51,446 bases of DNA from an uncultured Saprospiraceae bacterium (GTDB taxonomy: Bacteria > Bacteroidota > Bacteroidia > Chitinophagales > Saprospiraceae): assembly GCA_938018185.1 (NCBI GenBank), contig CALIIW010000124.1, forward strand, positions 1 through 51,446, written 5' to 3'. How positions within the stretch are numbered: position 1 is the stretch's first letter; each line of letters starts with the position of its first letter. The position numbers and the translations under genes are program-made. This document shows, piece by piece, positions 43,858-51,446 of this stretch. The notes beneath the pieces were generated by a model, which was not told where the DNA came from, made no database searches, and was given only the letters and a program-made list of their open reading frames with translations.

Positions 43858-44832
43858 ATGGTCCAATCTCTGGACAGTATTAAACAACCTATTGCTTCGG
43901 AACTGATTACTTTTCAGAAGAAGTTCAGAGATAGTATGAATTCACCTGTTCCATTACTAAGTAAGATTACTAGATACATTGTTAAAAGAAAAGGGAAACA
44001 GGTTCGTCCAATGTTTGTTTTTCTATCTGCAAAACTATGTGGAGAGATAAATGAGTCTTCTTACACGGCCGCCTCCTTGGTAGAGCTTTTGCATACTGCA
44101 ACCTTAGTTCATGATGATGTTGTAGATGAGGCAAATAAAAGAAGAGGTTTTTTTTCCATCAATGCGCTATGGAAAAATAAGATAGCTGTTTTGGTAGGGG
44201 ATTATCTTTTGTCAAAAGGACTGCTCTTAGCAGTTGACAATGAAGAGTACCAATTGCTCCAAATAGTCTCAAGAGCCGTCAAGGCAATGAGCGAGGGCGA
44301 GTTGCTACAAATAGAAAAAGCAAGACGCCTCGATATTAAAGAATCTGTTTATTTTGATATTATACAAGGAAAAACGGCCTCCTTAATTTCGGCAGCTTGT
44401 GCAGCTGGAGCGGCTTCCACGACAGACGATAAAGAGGTGATAGAAAGTATGCGTTTGTTTGGAGTAAAAATTGGAATCTCCTTTCAAATTAAAGACGACT
44501 TATTTGATTATGGAACCATTGACGTAGGTAAGCCTTTGGGCATAGATATTAAAGAAAAGAAAATGACCTTACCTTTGATATATGCTTTGGATCATGCTAG
44601 CAATTCTGATAAAAAACGCATCATCAAAATTATCAAAAAACACAATACCGATAAAGTAAAAGTGGATGAAGTAATTCAATTTGTTCGTAAAAGTGGCGGC
44701 TTAGAATACGCGGAAAAAATAATGAACAAATATAGATCTGACGCTTTCGAAATTTTAAAGGAACTACCAACGTCTCCAGCGAAAGATTCTCTAGAGGAAT
44801 TGGTGCTCTACGTTACAGAGCGTAGTTTATAG
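43858..44832 (+). CDS. Polyprenyl diphosphate synthase (IspB-like)
   Basis: A 324-residue trans-prenyl transferase that extends farnesyl diphosphate with isopentenyl units to make the menaquinone side chain. Both aspartate motifs are intact: HDDVVDEANKRRG (first DDxxD, about residue 83) and KDDLFDYG (second DDxxD, about residue 218). The GKQVRP segment near residue 45 binds IPP. No bulky residue is evident just before the first aspartate motif (LLHTATLVHDD), in keeping with a long-chain product, although exact length cannot be read. It is divergent from hflX and convergent with the PspC gene. Confidence 0.93.
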   Translation: MVQSLDSIKQPIASELITFQKKFRDSMNSPVPLLSKITRYIVKRKGKQVRPMFVFLSAKLCGEINESSYTAASLVELLHTATLVHDDVVDEANKRRGFFSINALWKNKIAVLVGDYLLSKGLLLAVDNEEYQLLQIVSRAVKAMSEGELLQIEKARRLDIKESVYFDIIQGKTASLISAACAAGAASTTDDKEVIESMRLFGVKIGISFQIKDDLFDYGTIDVGKPLGIDIKEKKMTLPLIYALDHASNSDKKRIIKIIKKHNTDKVKVDEVIQFVRKSGGLEYAEKIMNKYRSDAFEILKELPTSPAKDSLEELVLYVTERSL

Positions 44833-44963
44833 AAAATCGTTCATGGTTACTCTAGTTTAGTTCATAGTTTATGTGATTCAAAAATGTACATCGTACATAG
44901 AAAGTCGTTGATTGTCGAATTCTTTGCAGAGCAAAACGAAGAACGAACAACATCAACGAACTT

Positions 44964-45593
44964 TTACTTCTTCTTCGAAATCTTATCCGTAAACTCAGTC
45001 ACCTTATCTGTAAACTTTTCAAAGCCTTCTTCAATTTCGTTTGCTATGCTATCCACATTGATGTCCTCACCACGCATTTCTAATCTGTCAGAGGCTGTTC
45101 TAGCTTCTGGCATTACGAAGTATAGAATGATGTAAGGAATCAATCCAAAACCAGCTGTAAAGAATAATACAGCAAATAAGCCTCTTATCCAAATGGCATC
45201 AGGAATTCCAAAATAGGCCGCTAAGCCAGAACAAACACCTCCAAGTATCTTGTCCTGAGGATCTCGCATTAGTTTTCTGCCAAAGTTGAATTCTGTCAGA
45301 GGCAGATCATTGTAGTCATCTTCGTACTGGGTCTCTGCACCAAAATCTTCTGGCCTTCCCATTACAGAAATTGAAAGTTCGACATCATCTTTTGTGATGA
45401 TTTTTTTATCTGAAAATTCTTCCTTCCAAATTTCTGCCATTCTTGATTCAATGTCAGAAACGATGTCTTCAAAACCAGCAGTTCTTGCAAAGTGTTTTTC
45501 AATAGTCATTAAGTAATGATCTAGCGTAACGTATGCATCAAGATCAATCACAAAAGGATATCCACCTAAATTTATATTTTTAACGTCTTTCAT
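44964..45593 (-). CDS. PspC-domain membrane protein
   Basis: A 209-residue protein. The N-terminal 95 residues form a soluble region usual in Bacteroidota PspC proteins (INLGGYPFVIDLDAYVTLDHYLMTIEKHF ... ISVMGRPEDFG). Then comes the PspC domain, KLMRDPQDKILGGVCSGLAAYFGIPDAIWIRGLFAVLFFTAGFGLIPYIILYFVMPEA (about 105-165), with a hydrophobic pair, and a charged helical tail (about 170-209). PspC domains sense envelope stress in enterobacteria. The ATG is one base after the PadR stop, so regulator and membrane protein form an operon, a frequent pairing in Bacteroidota. Confidence 0.92.
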   Translation of the reverse strand: MKDVKNINLGGYPFVIDLDAYVTLDHYLMTIEKHFARTAGFEDIVSDIESRMAEIWKEEFSDKKIITKDDVELSISVMGRPEDFGAETQYEDDYNDLPLTEFNFGRKLMRDPQDKILGGVCSGLAAYFGIPDAIWIRGLFAVLFFTAGFGLIPYIILYFVMPEARTASDRLEMRGEDINVDSIANEIEEGFEKFTDKVTEFTDKISKKK

Positions 45594-45594
45594 A

Positions 45595-45987
45595 TTATTT
45601 GGTTATTTTTTTTGAAGTTTTTCTAGTGCTAACTTTTTTCTTTGGTTTGCAAGCGCTGTCTACAGCTTTTGAAAGGGTCAACCAATTTTTATGCAATCCA
45701 GCTTGAAATGCTTTTCCTTCTGTTGTTATTTTAAAATATTTTCTTGGAGGTCCAATCTTAGATTCTTTCCATTGATAGCTTAAAAAGCCGGCGTTTTTTA
45801 GTCTACTTAATAGAGGATAGATCGTTCCTTCTACCACTATCATTTTTGAAGCCTTTAATTTTTTTAAGATATCTGAAGGATATGCTTCGCCTTCAGCGAT
45901 GATAGAAAGAATGCATAGTTCAAGTACACCTTTGCGCATCTGAGCCTCCGCTATTTCGATGGGAGCTTTTTTTACTTTTGTATCCAT
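45595..45987 (-). CDS. PadR-family transcriptional regulator
   Basis: A 130-residue repressor with a winged helix: KGVLELCILSIIAEGEAYPSDILKKLKASKMIVVEGTIYPLLSRLKNAGFLSYQWKESKIGPPRKYFKITTEGK. The EGTIYPLLSRL recognition helix and GPPRKYF wing are diagnostic. The C-terminal helix is short, so it belongs to the smaller PadR-s2 type, followed by a basic tail. A perfect 7-5-7 inverted repeat lies 26-44 bases upstream of its ATG and fits a PadR operator, which suggests autorepression of the PadR-PspC operon. Confidence 0.95.
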   Translation of the reverse strand: MDTKVKKAPIEIAEAQMRKGVLELCILSIIAEGEAYPSDILKKLKASKMIVVEGTIYPLLSRLKNAGFLSYQWKESKIGPPRKYFKITTEGKAFQAGLHKNWLTLSKAVDSACKPKKKVSTRKTSKKITK

Positions 45988-46012
45988 GAATTAAATATAA
46001 GCGGAAAAGAAT

Positions 46013-46031
46013 TACTATGCAATACATAGTA
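46013..46031. promoter_or_regulatory. PadR operator candidate
   Basis: TACTATG-CAATA-CATAGTA, a perfect inverted repeat with 7-base arms. Position just upstream of padR and the ATG/CAT-centred symmetry match published PadR-type operators in general form. Autorepression is inferred. Confidence 0.7.
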
Positions 46032-46130
46032 CCTTGGGAGGACTAGTAATTCGATGAAGTAGGATAAATACTCGACTGAGGTGATTGGGGAGAGAGAAGG
46101 GGGAGGCTTTTTTAAGAAGATTTTTTCAAA

Positions 46131-46148
46131 GTAATATTGCAATATTAC
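46131..46148. promoter_or_regulatory. Perfect 18-bp palindrome
   Basis: GTAATATTGCAATATTAC, 144 bases upstream of padR and about 100 beyond the stop of the 46247 gene. No loop, so it is a likely protein-binding dyad and not a hairpin. The factor is unknown. Confidence 0.4.
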
Positions 46149-46181
46149 GATGAACCCAATAAACCTGGGCTTTTTTACAAT

Positions 46182-46213
46182 AAAAAAGGCGTCCCTCCCG
46201 AAGAAAGAACGCC
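46182..46213 (-). terminator. Terminator of the 46247-46714 gene
   Basis: On the minus strand a GGCGTTC/GGACGCC stem continues through TTTC/GGAG to a TTCG tetraloop (11 pairs, some G-U), followed by six T residues. It lies 33 bases after the stop codon. Confidence 0.9.
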
Positions 46214-46246
46214 AATTTATAGCTGTATATCTTAGTCTGTTAAGAG

Positions 46247-46714
46247 TTATTTACCAAACAAATTTTTGGCAGCGTTTAAGATATTACCTGCATTTCCTAA
46301 TGCGCCTCCAGCACCTCCAGCACCTCCTAACAAGTTTGCGATACCTCCTAAATCAAAAGCAGAATCTTCTGCTTTGTCTGATTGGAATTTATCTTTCAAA
46401 CTGTTAATTAAATCAGGAGCAGTTGCTTTAGCCTCATTTTGAGCCTCTTCAGCTGTCATTCCTTGTGCTTGAAATTTTTCTGTAAGCTTTCCAGTGATAT
46501 CTTGAAAAATACCATTAGACTCCATATTTCCTCCTCCAGAGAATAAATCAGTTACTTGGCTGATGTCACCAGCTCCTAACTTCTCTTGGATTGTTTGTAC
46601 GATTGAATTTGCACCCCATTCTGCAGTTTCGCTTGTAGCAGCTTCGTTTAGGCTATTTCCAGCCATCTTCTGCATTAATTGTTGCATTGCAACACGCTTT
46701 AATTGTTCGAACAT
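46247..46714 (-). CDS. Conserved-looking protein of unknown function
   Basis: A 155-residue protein starting MFEQLKRVAMQQLMQKMAGNSLNEAATSETAEWG. It has no signal peptide and no membrane helix. The first 110 residues are predicted mostly helical with a Gly-Gly-Gly break (DLFSGGGNMESNG), including TAEEAQNEAKATAPDLINSLKDKF. The tail is Gly/Ala/Leu-rich (IANLLGGAGGAGGALGNAGNILNAAKNLFGK). The make-up resembles small Bacteroidota proteins seen beside envelope genes, but I do not recognise the family. Own terminator; separated from the PqiA-like gene upstream by 169 bases. Confidence 0.7.
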   Translation of the reverse strand: MFEQLKRVAMQQLMQKMAGNSLNEAATSETAEWGANSIVQTIQEKLGAGDISQVTDLFSGGGNMESNGIFQDITGKLTEKFQAQGMTAEEAQNEAKATAPDLINSLKDKFQSDKAEDSAFDLGGIANLLGGAGGAGGALGNAGNILNAAKNLFGK

Positions 46715-46883
46715 GTTTATTAAATTTGAATTAAATGAATAATAATAACATCTATAAGACGAGAAAGGAGCTTAAGGTCACTAATGAAAGGCTTTTGGCT
46801 CTTTGCTTTGGCCATTTACCATTATTGAGTTTATTTACCTCTTCTTCTTTCTAACTATTAGCAAGGCAAAAGGCAGAAATAAG

Positions 46884-47771
46884 TTAGCTCGTCATTAAAT
46901 TGATGTCCTTATCAATGTATGCTGAACTGAGCATAGATAGAATACAATAGGCTAGGAAGAAATACAAGCCTAATAGAACATTACTCTCTGTCTTGATGCC
47001 AACCTGCATATTGCTGAAAGCTAGAAATGCTAGAAAGACGGATACGACAAAAACATCTGCCATGGACCATTTGCCTGCATGCTTTACAAAAAAGTTTACA
47101 AACTTCGAATTTTTAATCTTGTCGGAAAATAAAATCCCAATCGTACCAAATAGCTTGAACAATGGAAATAGTATACTAAAGGCCATAATAGATATGCCGA
47201 CAATCCAATTTTTTTGCTGGAATAAAACCTGGACCAATTCAACAACTGATTTGCTCTGGTAATAAAAGACCATGTCTCCGTCAAACTTCTGACTCACTTT
47301 TAAGTCTACACTTATACCCATCACCTTAGTCTTGATTGGCAATTCTCCAATATCTAAATCTCGTTCAAATGCCATGATCTCAAGCATGGGATACATCAAG
47401 CCTACATGCAAGCACATTAATGCGGAACATAACAATCCTAAAACAAGGTACTTCTTATACAAGCTGTAGGTGAAAAATACAAAAGCAAGGAATACTACGT
47501 TCAATCCTAAAATGATCCATAAGTAAGTTTTGCTTTTTCCCTTGTACAATTCCACTTTCTTTTGAATCTGAGCAGCCTGTTGTAATTTCACTGCTTCTGC
47601 CTCTTCACCCATCCATTCCTGTGGGTCCAAAAACCGACCTTTGAAGTTTAGTATGTCCGCATAGTTTTCCTTTTGCACTTTCATTCTTGAACCAGCTTGA
47701 ATAAGTTTAGTATTACAGAATAAGCAAGCGCCAATGAAAATAATCGATACTATATAGAATAGGTTTTTCAT
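46884..47771 (-). CDS. PqiA-family (paraquat-inducible protein A) membrane protein
   Basis: A 295-residue membrane protein beginning MKNLFYIVSIIFIGACLFCNTKLIQAG; 28 upstream codons are discounted because the first hydrophobic helix starts here. A soluble segment follows (about 35-80), then helices near residues 85-105, 110-130, 195-215, 235-255 and 265-285. The diagnostic PqiA motif is KHAGKWSMADVFVVSVFLAFLAFSNM (about 235-260), corresponding to the family's W(S)M.DV(F/Y). PqiA proteins work with MCE-domain partners in intermembrane lipid transport in E. coli; no MCE gene is in the window. Single-copy PqiA domain, unlike the duplicated E. coli protein. Confidence 0.82.
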   Translation of the reverse strand: MKNLFYIVSIIFIGACLFCNTKLIQAGSRMKVQKENYADILNFKGRFLDPQEWMGEEAEAVKLQQAAQIQKKVELYKGKSKTYLWIILGLNVVFLAFVFFTYSLYKKYLVLGLLCSALMCLHVGLMYPMLEIMAFERDLDIGELPIKTKVMGISVDLKVSQKFDGDMVFYYQSKSVVELVQVLFQQKNWIVGISIMAFSILFPLFKLFGTIGILFSDKIKNSKFVNFFVKHAGKWSMADVFVVSVFLAFLAFSNMQVGIKTESNVLLGLYFFLAYCILSMLSSAYIDKDINLMTS

Positions 47772-47909
47772 GATTTTATTTGTGCTGCAAGATAATGGCT
47801 TTGAGGGAATTCGTTTTACGGAGTGGGATATATTTTTAGGAATCGCAATTAGCAAACGACCTTTTATTACAATTGCAACCGTTTTAAACCAAAATTGTGA
47901 AAGATTAGA

Positions 47910-48139
47910 TTGTCATCCCGAGATTCTTAACAATGCTGCGTTTGTAAATTTAGTTTAATGACAAGAATGTTACTTCTTTGAAGCAATTTGTCATTCCGCC
48001 TGCCCCTTTTCCATGGGGACTGAAGCGGCAGCGGAATGGAGGAATCACAAGATTGTCAGTGAGTTTAAAAAGGCAAAATTATTGTACGTGGTGCTTTACG
48101 GATCCCTCGGTTTCGCTGCCGCTGCTCTCGGGATGACAA
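47910..48139. mobile_element. MITE-like inverted-repeat element
   Basis: A 230-base stretch bounded by perfect 13-bp inverted repeats, TTGTCATCCCGAG (47910-47922) and CTCGGGATGACAA (48127-48139). Inside is a second, near-perfect pair: CATTCCGCCTGCC and GGCAGCGGAATG. It has no coding capacity of interest and is richer in GC than its surroundings. It resembles dispersed intergenic repeats ending in TGTCATCCCGAG. Target duplications were not identified. Confidence 0.5.
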
Positions 48140-48597
48140 GCTTCCATAACAAACATTATTGCTATTTAGTAGATAAAATCAAAAGTTGTCATTAGATAGC
48201 CCAGCGCCAGCGGAGTCGCGGGATCACGATTGTAACTCAAAATTAATTTCGCCTGCCCTTTTAGGGACTGCAGTGGAGAAATCTTATAAGGTTGTTGATA
48301 TGAAAAGGTTAATTATTATTGATCTATATCTTTATTGGAAACAAATTCCAAACTTAGAATTGTTCTTAAATGGAATAGACTTTTTAATCTTGTGCAGATT
48401 TCTCTATTCGTTTTTGCCTTCGGCAACTCAATCGAAATTAATATTGCAAGGCGTTTTGAATCCTTCGAATCGGCTGCGTCTTCATCAGGATGACAATCGT
48501 TCATTTATCTGAAGAGCAGTAATTAACCATACTTATCATAGACAGCAGAGAATCAACATTTTCATTGCACAAACTATATTTTCCTTATATTCACACC
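48140..48597. other. Intergenic region with decayed repeat fragments
   Basis: Further partial copies of the neighbouring repeat words are seen (GCGGGATCACGA near 48223, CAGGATGACAATCG near 48486). No credible gene. The promoter of the mpl operon must be here; no clear consensus was seen. Confidence 0.4.
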
Positions 48598-49971
48598 ATG
48601 AAAATTCACTTCATCGCTATAGGCGGCAGCATCATGCACCAGCTCGCCATTCAACTAAAAAAACAAGGACACGAAGTTTCTGGTTCTGATGACGTTATAT
48701 TTGATCCGGCACTTAATAATCTAAAAAAAGAAGGTATTTGCCCTGTTGAATTTGGTTGGTTTCCCACCAAAATAAATAAGGATCTAGACCTAGTGGTTTT
48801 GGGCAAACACGCTCATGGAGATAATTCTGAATTGGCAGCGGCGAAAGAACTAGGTTTGAAGTTAGTGACCTTTCCAGAGTTGATGTACGAACATGCAAAA
48901 GACAAGATCAGAATTGTAGTAGCAGGTAGTCATGGGAAGACGACTACAACTTCTATGATTATACACACCTTGCTATCATCAGGAGTGGATTGCGATTATT
49001 TGGTCGGTGCCAAGATTGAAGGTGTTGAAGGTTCTGTGAAGTTGAGTAAGGAAGCAAAGTATGTAGTTATAGAAGGGGATGAGTATCCTACTTCTGCAGA
49101 TGATATGAGACCAAAATTTGTTCATTATCATCCAGACATAACGATCATAACAGGCATAGCATGGGATCATGCAAATATTTTTAAAACAGAAGAAGTTTAT
49201 CTAAAAGTATTTGAAGATTACATCAAAAGTTTAGATAAAAATTGCAAAGTTATTTATTGCAAGGAAAATCCACAATTGAATGCGCTGGTAGAAATATTAA
49301 AAGATGGAGATCGCTTCATTCCGTATAAAGCACATCCTTTTGAAAATATTGATGGCGAGACTTTTCTAAAGCTTTCTGATAGAAATGTAAGCACGCCAAT
49401 ATTTGGAAAGCACAACATGCAGAATTTGTGTGCAGCAAAAAAGGTGTCTAAAATTATTGGATTGGATTCAGATAAATTTTATGAAGCTGCTGCGAACTTT
49501 AAAGGCGCAGCAAAGAGATTAGAGTTATTGTTTGATAAGGATGGCTTATTAATTTATAAAGACTATGCGCATTCCCCCTCAAAGGTTCGAGCTACAGTAA
49601 AAGCCGTGAAAGAAAAACATGCCAATAGAAAATTAGTGGCATTTGCGGAGCTCCATACTTATTCTAGTTTGAGCGCTTCTTTTCTTCCTCAATATAAAGA
49701 TGCCTTGGACGCCGCAGATGTAGCCATTGTACATTATGATCCAGAGGCGATGAAGATCAAACGCATGCCGGATTTGTCTGGAGATCTTGTGAGAGCATCT
49801 TTTGGCCGGAAAGATTTGTTTATTACAAATTCATCTTCTGAATTACATTTCTTATTGGATCACATCGATTTTGAAGATACGGTATTACTTTTAATGTCTT
49901 CTGGGGCATATGGTGGTTTAGATTTAAATACACTTCCTGCAATTCTCACAAAGAAAAATAAATACGCCTAA
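48598..49971 (+). CDS. mpl: UDP-MurNAc:L-Ala-gamma-D-Glu-meso-DAP ligase (murein peptide ligase)
   Basis: A 457-residue Mur ligase that reattaches recycled tripeptide to UDP-MurNAc. The start at ATG 48598 gives MKIHFIAIGGSIMHQLAIQLKKQGHEVSGSDD, the typical Mpl N-terminal Rossmann domain; eleven earlier codons are unlikely to be used. The ATP site is VVAGSHGKTTTTSMI (about residue 110). Family features are EGDEYPTSADDMRPKFVHY, GIAWDHANIF, GKHNMQNLCAA and the C-terminal KDYAHSPSKVRATVKAV. Mpl is common in Bacteroidota. Its TAA overlaps the ATG of the murL-like gene (TAATG), so this recycling ligase is coupled to genes for D-Glu supply. Confidence 0.92.
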   Translation: MKIHFIAIGGSIMHQLAIQLKKQGHEVSGSDDVIFDPALNNLKKEGICPVEFGWFPTKINKDLDLVVLGKHAHGDNSELAAAKELGLKLVTFPELMYEHAKDKIRIVVAGSHGKTTTTSMIIHTLLSSGVDCDYLVGAKIEGVEGSVKLSKEAKYVVIEGDEYPTSADDMRPKFVHYHPDITIITGIAWDHANIFKTEEVYLKVFEDYIKSLDKNCKVIYCKENPQLNALVEILKDGDRFIPYKAHPFENIDGETFLKLSDRNVSTPIFGKHNMQNLCAAKKVSKIIGLDSDKFYEAAANFKGAAKRLELLFDKDGLLIYKDYAHSPSKVRATVKAVKEKHANRKLVAFAELHTYSSLSASFLPQYKDALDAADVAIVHYDPEAMKIKRMPDLSGDLVRASFGRKDLFITNSSSELHFLLDHIDFEDTVLLLMSSGAYGGLDLNTLPAILTKKNKYA

Positions 49972-51398
49972 TGGCATTAGAATTAAAACAAATGCCTGCA
50001 AAGAAAAAACGTTTTGCTTTTTTGCGAAAGCAGTATCCATCATTTTGTTATGAAGAGCATAACTGGTTTTGCAAAGGCTCGAACTTGAAAGTCAGTTTTA
50101 AATTCACTTCTGGAGATATTATTTTTCAACCAGCATCAACAATTAGTTTTCCTAAGGAGTTCGATCTGTCTAAGATGACTGCCAGTAAAAAGGAACTTAT
50201 TGACAATTTGGTTTTTCAAATTGGAATGATAGAAATGATAAGTTATTGGAAGGCAGTATGCTCACCACTTATAATTGTTAAACATAGGGCATTAACTAAG
50301 AGTCAGTCTTCCTGGTGGCAAAAATTATACTACCAAGGATTGGGAGAATACTTATATCTAAATGGTATTGAGATCGGTCAAGAACAATTGGTAAATTTTC
50401 AAGCTACAAGCAAACATAAGTACGCCGTCAATAATAAACTTAAGTCAAAAGAGAAAACCTACTTGGTGCCTGTAGGCGGGGGAAAGGATTCTCTCGCAAG
50501 CATTGAAATTTTAAAACGCAGTAAGGCGAGAAAGTTTTATCTTTTGATGAACCCGACAAAGGCAGCAAAAGATTCAGCAATAGCTGCTACAACAAAATGG
50601 AAGGAGGAATGCGTCTTTATAAAAAGAAAAATTGATCCTGCATTGTTAGACCTCAATGCAAGAGGATATTTGAATGGGCATACCCCTTTTTCTGCAATGT
50701 TGGCTTTTTATAGCAATTTGGTTTCTGTGGTGATCGGAGCGAAATATACCATCTTGTCCAATGAGTCTTCTGCAAATGAACCTACCATCTTAGGAACTAA
50801 TATAAATCATCAATATTCAAAGTCTTATGAATTTGAAAATGATTTTAATAATTATCTAAAAAGATACGTCTCTACTAGTTTTTTATACTTTAGTTTATTG
50901 AGACCAATTAATGAGTTTCAGATAGTGAGTATCTTTAGTTCTAATCCGAAAAATCTAAAGATTTTTAAAAGTTGCAATGTAGGGAGTAAGCGAGACATTT
51001 GGTGCTGTGATTGTTCAAAATGTTTGTTTGTTTTTATTTTGCTTAGCGCAAAAATTGGAATAGAAAAAACCAGCAATGTTTTTGGAGAAAATTTGTTTTT
51101 GAAAAAAAGTTTGAAACATACTTTTGAAGAATTAATAGGTCGTTCAAAACATAAGCCTTTTGAATGCATTGGTACCATTGATGAAGTAAATGTTGCCATC
51201 ACTTGTTTATATGAATTGGAGCCGGAGGCATTCAATTCTATGTTGCTATTAAAAGCCTATAAGAAGAAACATGCAGATTCCTTTGCAAGTGCAAAAGAAA
51301 TTACTGCGATCAAAAATCAATTTGATAAAAAGCATAAGCTAAATCCGAGCTTTAAAAAAATGGTCCATGAAGTTTACGCAAAGGCAAGTAAAGGATAG
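49971..51398 (+). CDS. murL: Probable UDP-MurNAc-L-Ala-L-Glu epimerase MurL
   Basis: A 475-residue protein matching what is known of MurL, the enzyme of Xanthomonas that inverts the terminal L-Glu of UDP-MurNAc-L-Ala-L-Glu to D-Glu. Features: an N-terminal region with FxxxYPSFCYEE and a helical segment (residues about 60-150), then a PP-loop-like nucleotide site VPVGGGKDSLASIEIL (about residue 166), NEYSAN-like SNESSANEP (about 260), and a C-terminal cysteine cluster WCCDCSKC (about 343). The identity is supported by the overlapping next gene, which starts like MurD. MurL is an ATP-dependent cofactor-independent epimerase in the known case. A PP-loop enzyme of other specificity remains possible without a search. 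Confidence 0.8.
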   Translation: MALELKQMPAKKKRFAFLRKQYPSFCYEEHNWFCKGSNLKVSFKFTSGDIIFQPASTISFPKEFDLSKMTASKKELIDNLVFQIGMIEMISYWKAVCSPLIIVKHRALTKSQSSWWQKLYYQGLGEYLYLNGIEIGQEQLVNFQATSKHKYAVNNKLKSKEKTYLVPVGGGKDSLASIEILKRSKARKFYLLMNPTKAAKDSAIAATTKWKEECVFIKRKIDPALLDLNARGYLNGHTPFSAMLAFYSNLVSVVIGAKYTILSNESSANEPTILGTNINHQYSKSYEFENDFNNYLKRYVSTSFLYFSLLRPINEFQIVSIFSSNPKNLKIFKSCNVGSKRDIWCCDCSKCLFVFILLSAKIGIEKTSNVFGENLFLKKSLKHTFEELIGRSKHKPFECIGTIDEVNVAITCLYELEPEAFNSMLLLKAYKKKHADSFASAKEITAIKNQFDKKHKLNPSFKKMVHEVYAKASKG

Positions 51399-51446
51399 TC
51401 TTCGTTCTAAAAAGATCGCTTTGGTTGGCTTTGGATTGGAAGGGAG
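51367..51446 (+). CDS. murD2: Probable MurD2: UDP-MurNAc-L-Ala--L-Glu ligase (partial, cut by window edge)
   Basis: Only 26 codons are in the window. They read MKFTQRQVKDSLRSKKIALVGFGLEG when split at MKFTQRQVKD and SLRSKKIALVGFGLEG; the second part is the N-terminal glycine-rich motif of MurD-type ligases (KIALxGFGxEG). The ATG lies inside the murL-like gene, overlapping it by 32 bases. Beside MurL it is expected to be the L-Glu-adding variant MurD2, but specificity cannot be read from this fragment. Confidence 0.65.
   Translation, partial: MKFTQRQVKDSLRSKKIALVGFGLEG

Noticed and set aside
43599-43883. 94-codon ORF before the polyprenyl synthase
   Set aside because: It starts at TTG, overlaps the synthase start in another frame and has the composition of translated AT-rich spacer.
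44833-44963. Heptamer-like words between the polyprenyl synthase and PspC genes
   Set aside because: Only scattered fragments such as CATCAACGAAC; no tandem register, so not counted as an array.
48013-48512. Two ORFs of 60 and 108 codons
   Set aside because: They run through the inverted-repeat element and its decayed fragments and have no protein-like composition.

Overview
The window is a chromosomal segment of a Bacteroidota bacterium, most likely a Saprospira/Lewinella-type member of class Saprospiria (inference). The DNA is AT-rich. Secreted proteins carry both type IX secretion (T9SS) sorting domains: a CHU_C-like type B tail at 20100-22451 and a type A tail at 31249-40200. A TonB-dependent receptor is paired with a DUF4249 lipoprotein, an ABC permease is fused to an M1 peptidase, Shine-Dalgarno sites are scarce, and several promoter candidates fit the Bacteroidota TTTG/TAnnTTTG pattern. 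No phage, plasmid or transposase gene was seen. Variation comes from intergenic repeats: heptamer arrays, a small inverted-repeat element and short hairpin clusters.

Layout. 1-6790: a TfoX-type protein (cut by the edge), a GH28 pectinase, a lipoprotein-like protein, a pentapeptide-repeat membrane protein and a GH78 alpha-L-rhamnosidase; GH28 and GH78 could act together on rhamnogalacturonan. 6966-12319: permease/peptidase fusion, its ATPase, and a membrane-anchored AraC regulator. 12520-13469: a complete tiny transcription unit (promoter, 21-residue basic ORF, terminator), a divergent tRNA-Lys(UUU)-like gene and a short HPF-type hibernation factor. 13882-15672: serine acetyltransferase fused in frame to cysteine synthase. 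15809-18161: two secreted proteins whose stop codons each abut a heptamer array (6 and 39 units). 18521-24189: malate:quinone oxidoreductase, a T9SS type B protein, a START protein and an ICMT-like membrane methyltransferase. 24405-27690: receptor/DUF4249 operon. 27888-31086: rightward run of methyltransferase, TPR lipoprotein, membrane protein, DUF1905/YdeI-like protein and cold-shock protein. 31249-40200: a 2983-residue repeat adhesin with recently duplicated 264-bp units. 41242-45987: M29 aminopeptidase-hflX, a polyprenyl synthase, and a PspC/PadR pair behind a perfect operator-like inverted repeat. 46247-47771: an unrecognised protein and a PqiA-like protein. 48598-51446: mpl, a probable murL epimerase and the start of a probable murD2.

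The points most worth following are the mpl-murL-murD2 operon, which implies L-Glu addition followed by epimerisation during peptidoglycan synthesis; the one-chain SAT/cysteine synthase; the 21-codon unit at 12520-12703; the heptamer arrays that start exactly at stop codons; and the exporter-peptidase with its membrane AraC regulator. Many starts were moved inward to an ATG before a signal peptide or conserved N-terminus; each case is noted in its entry.
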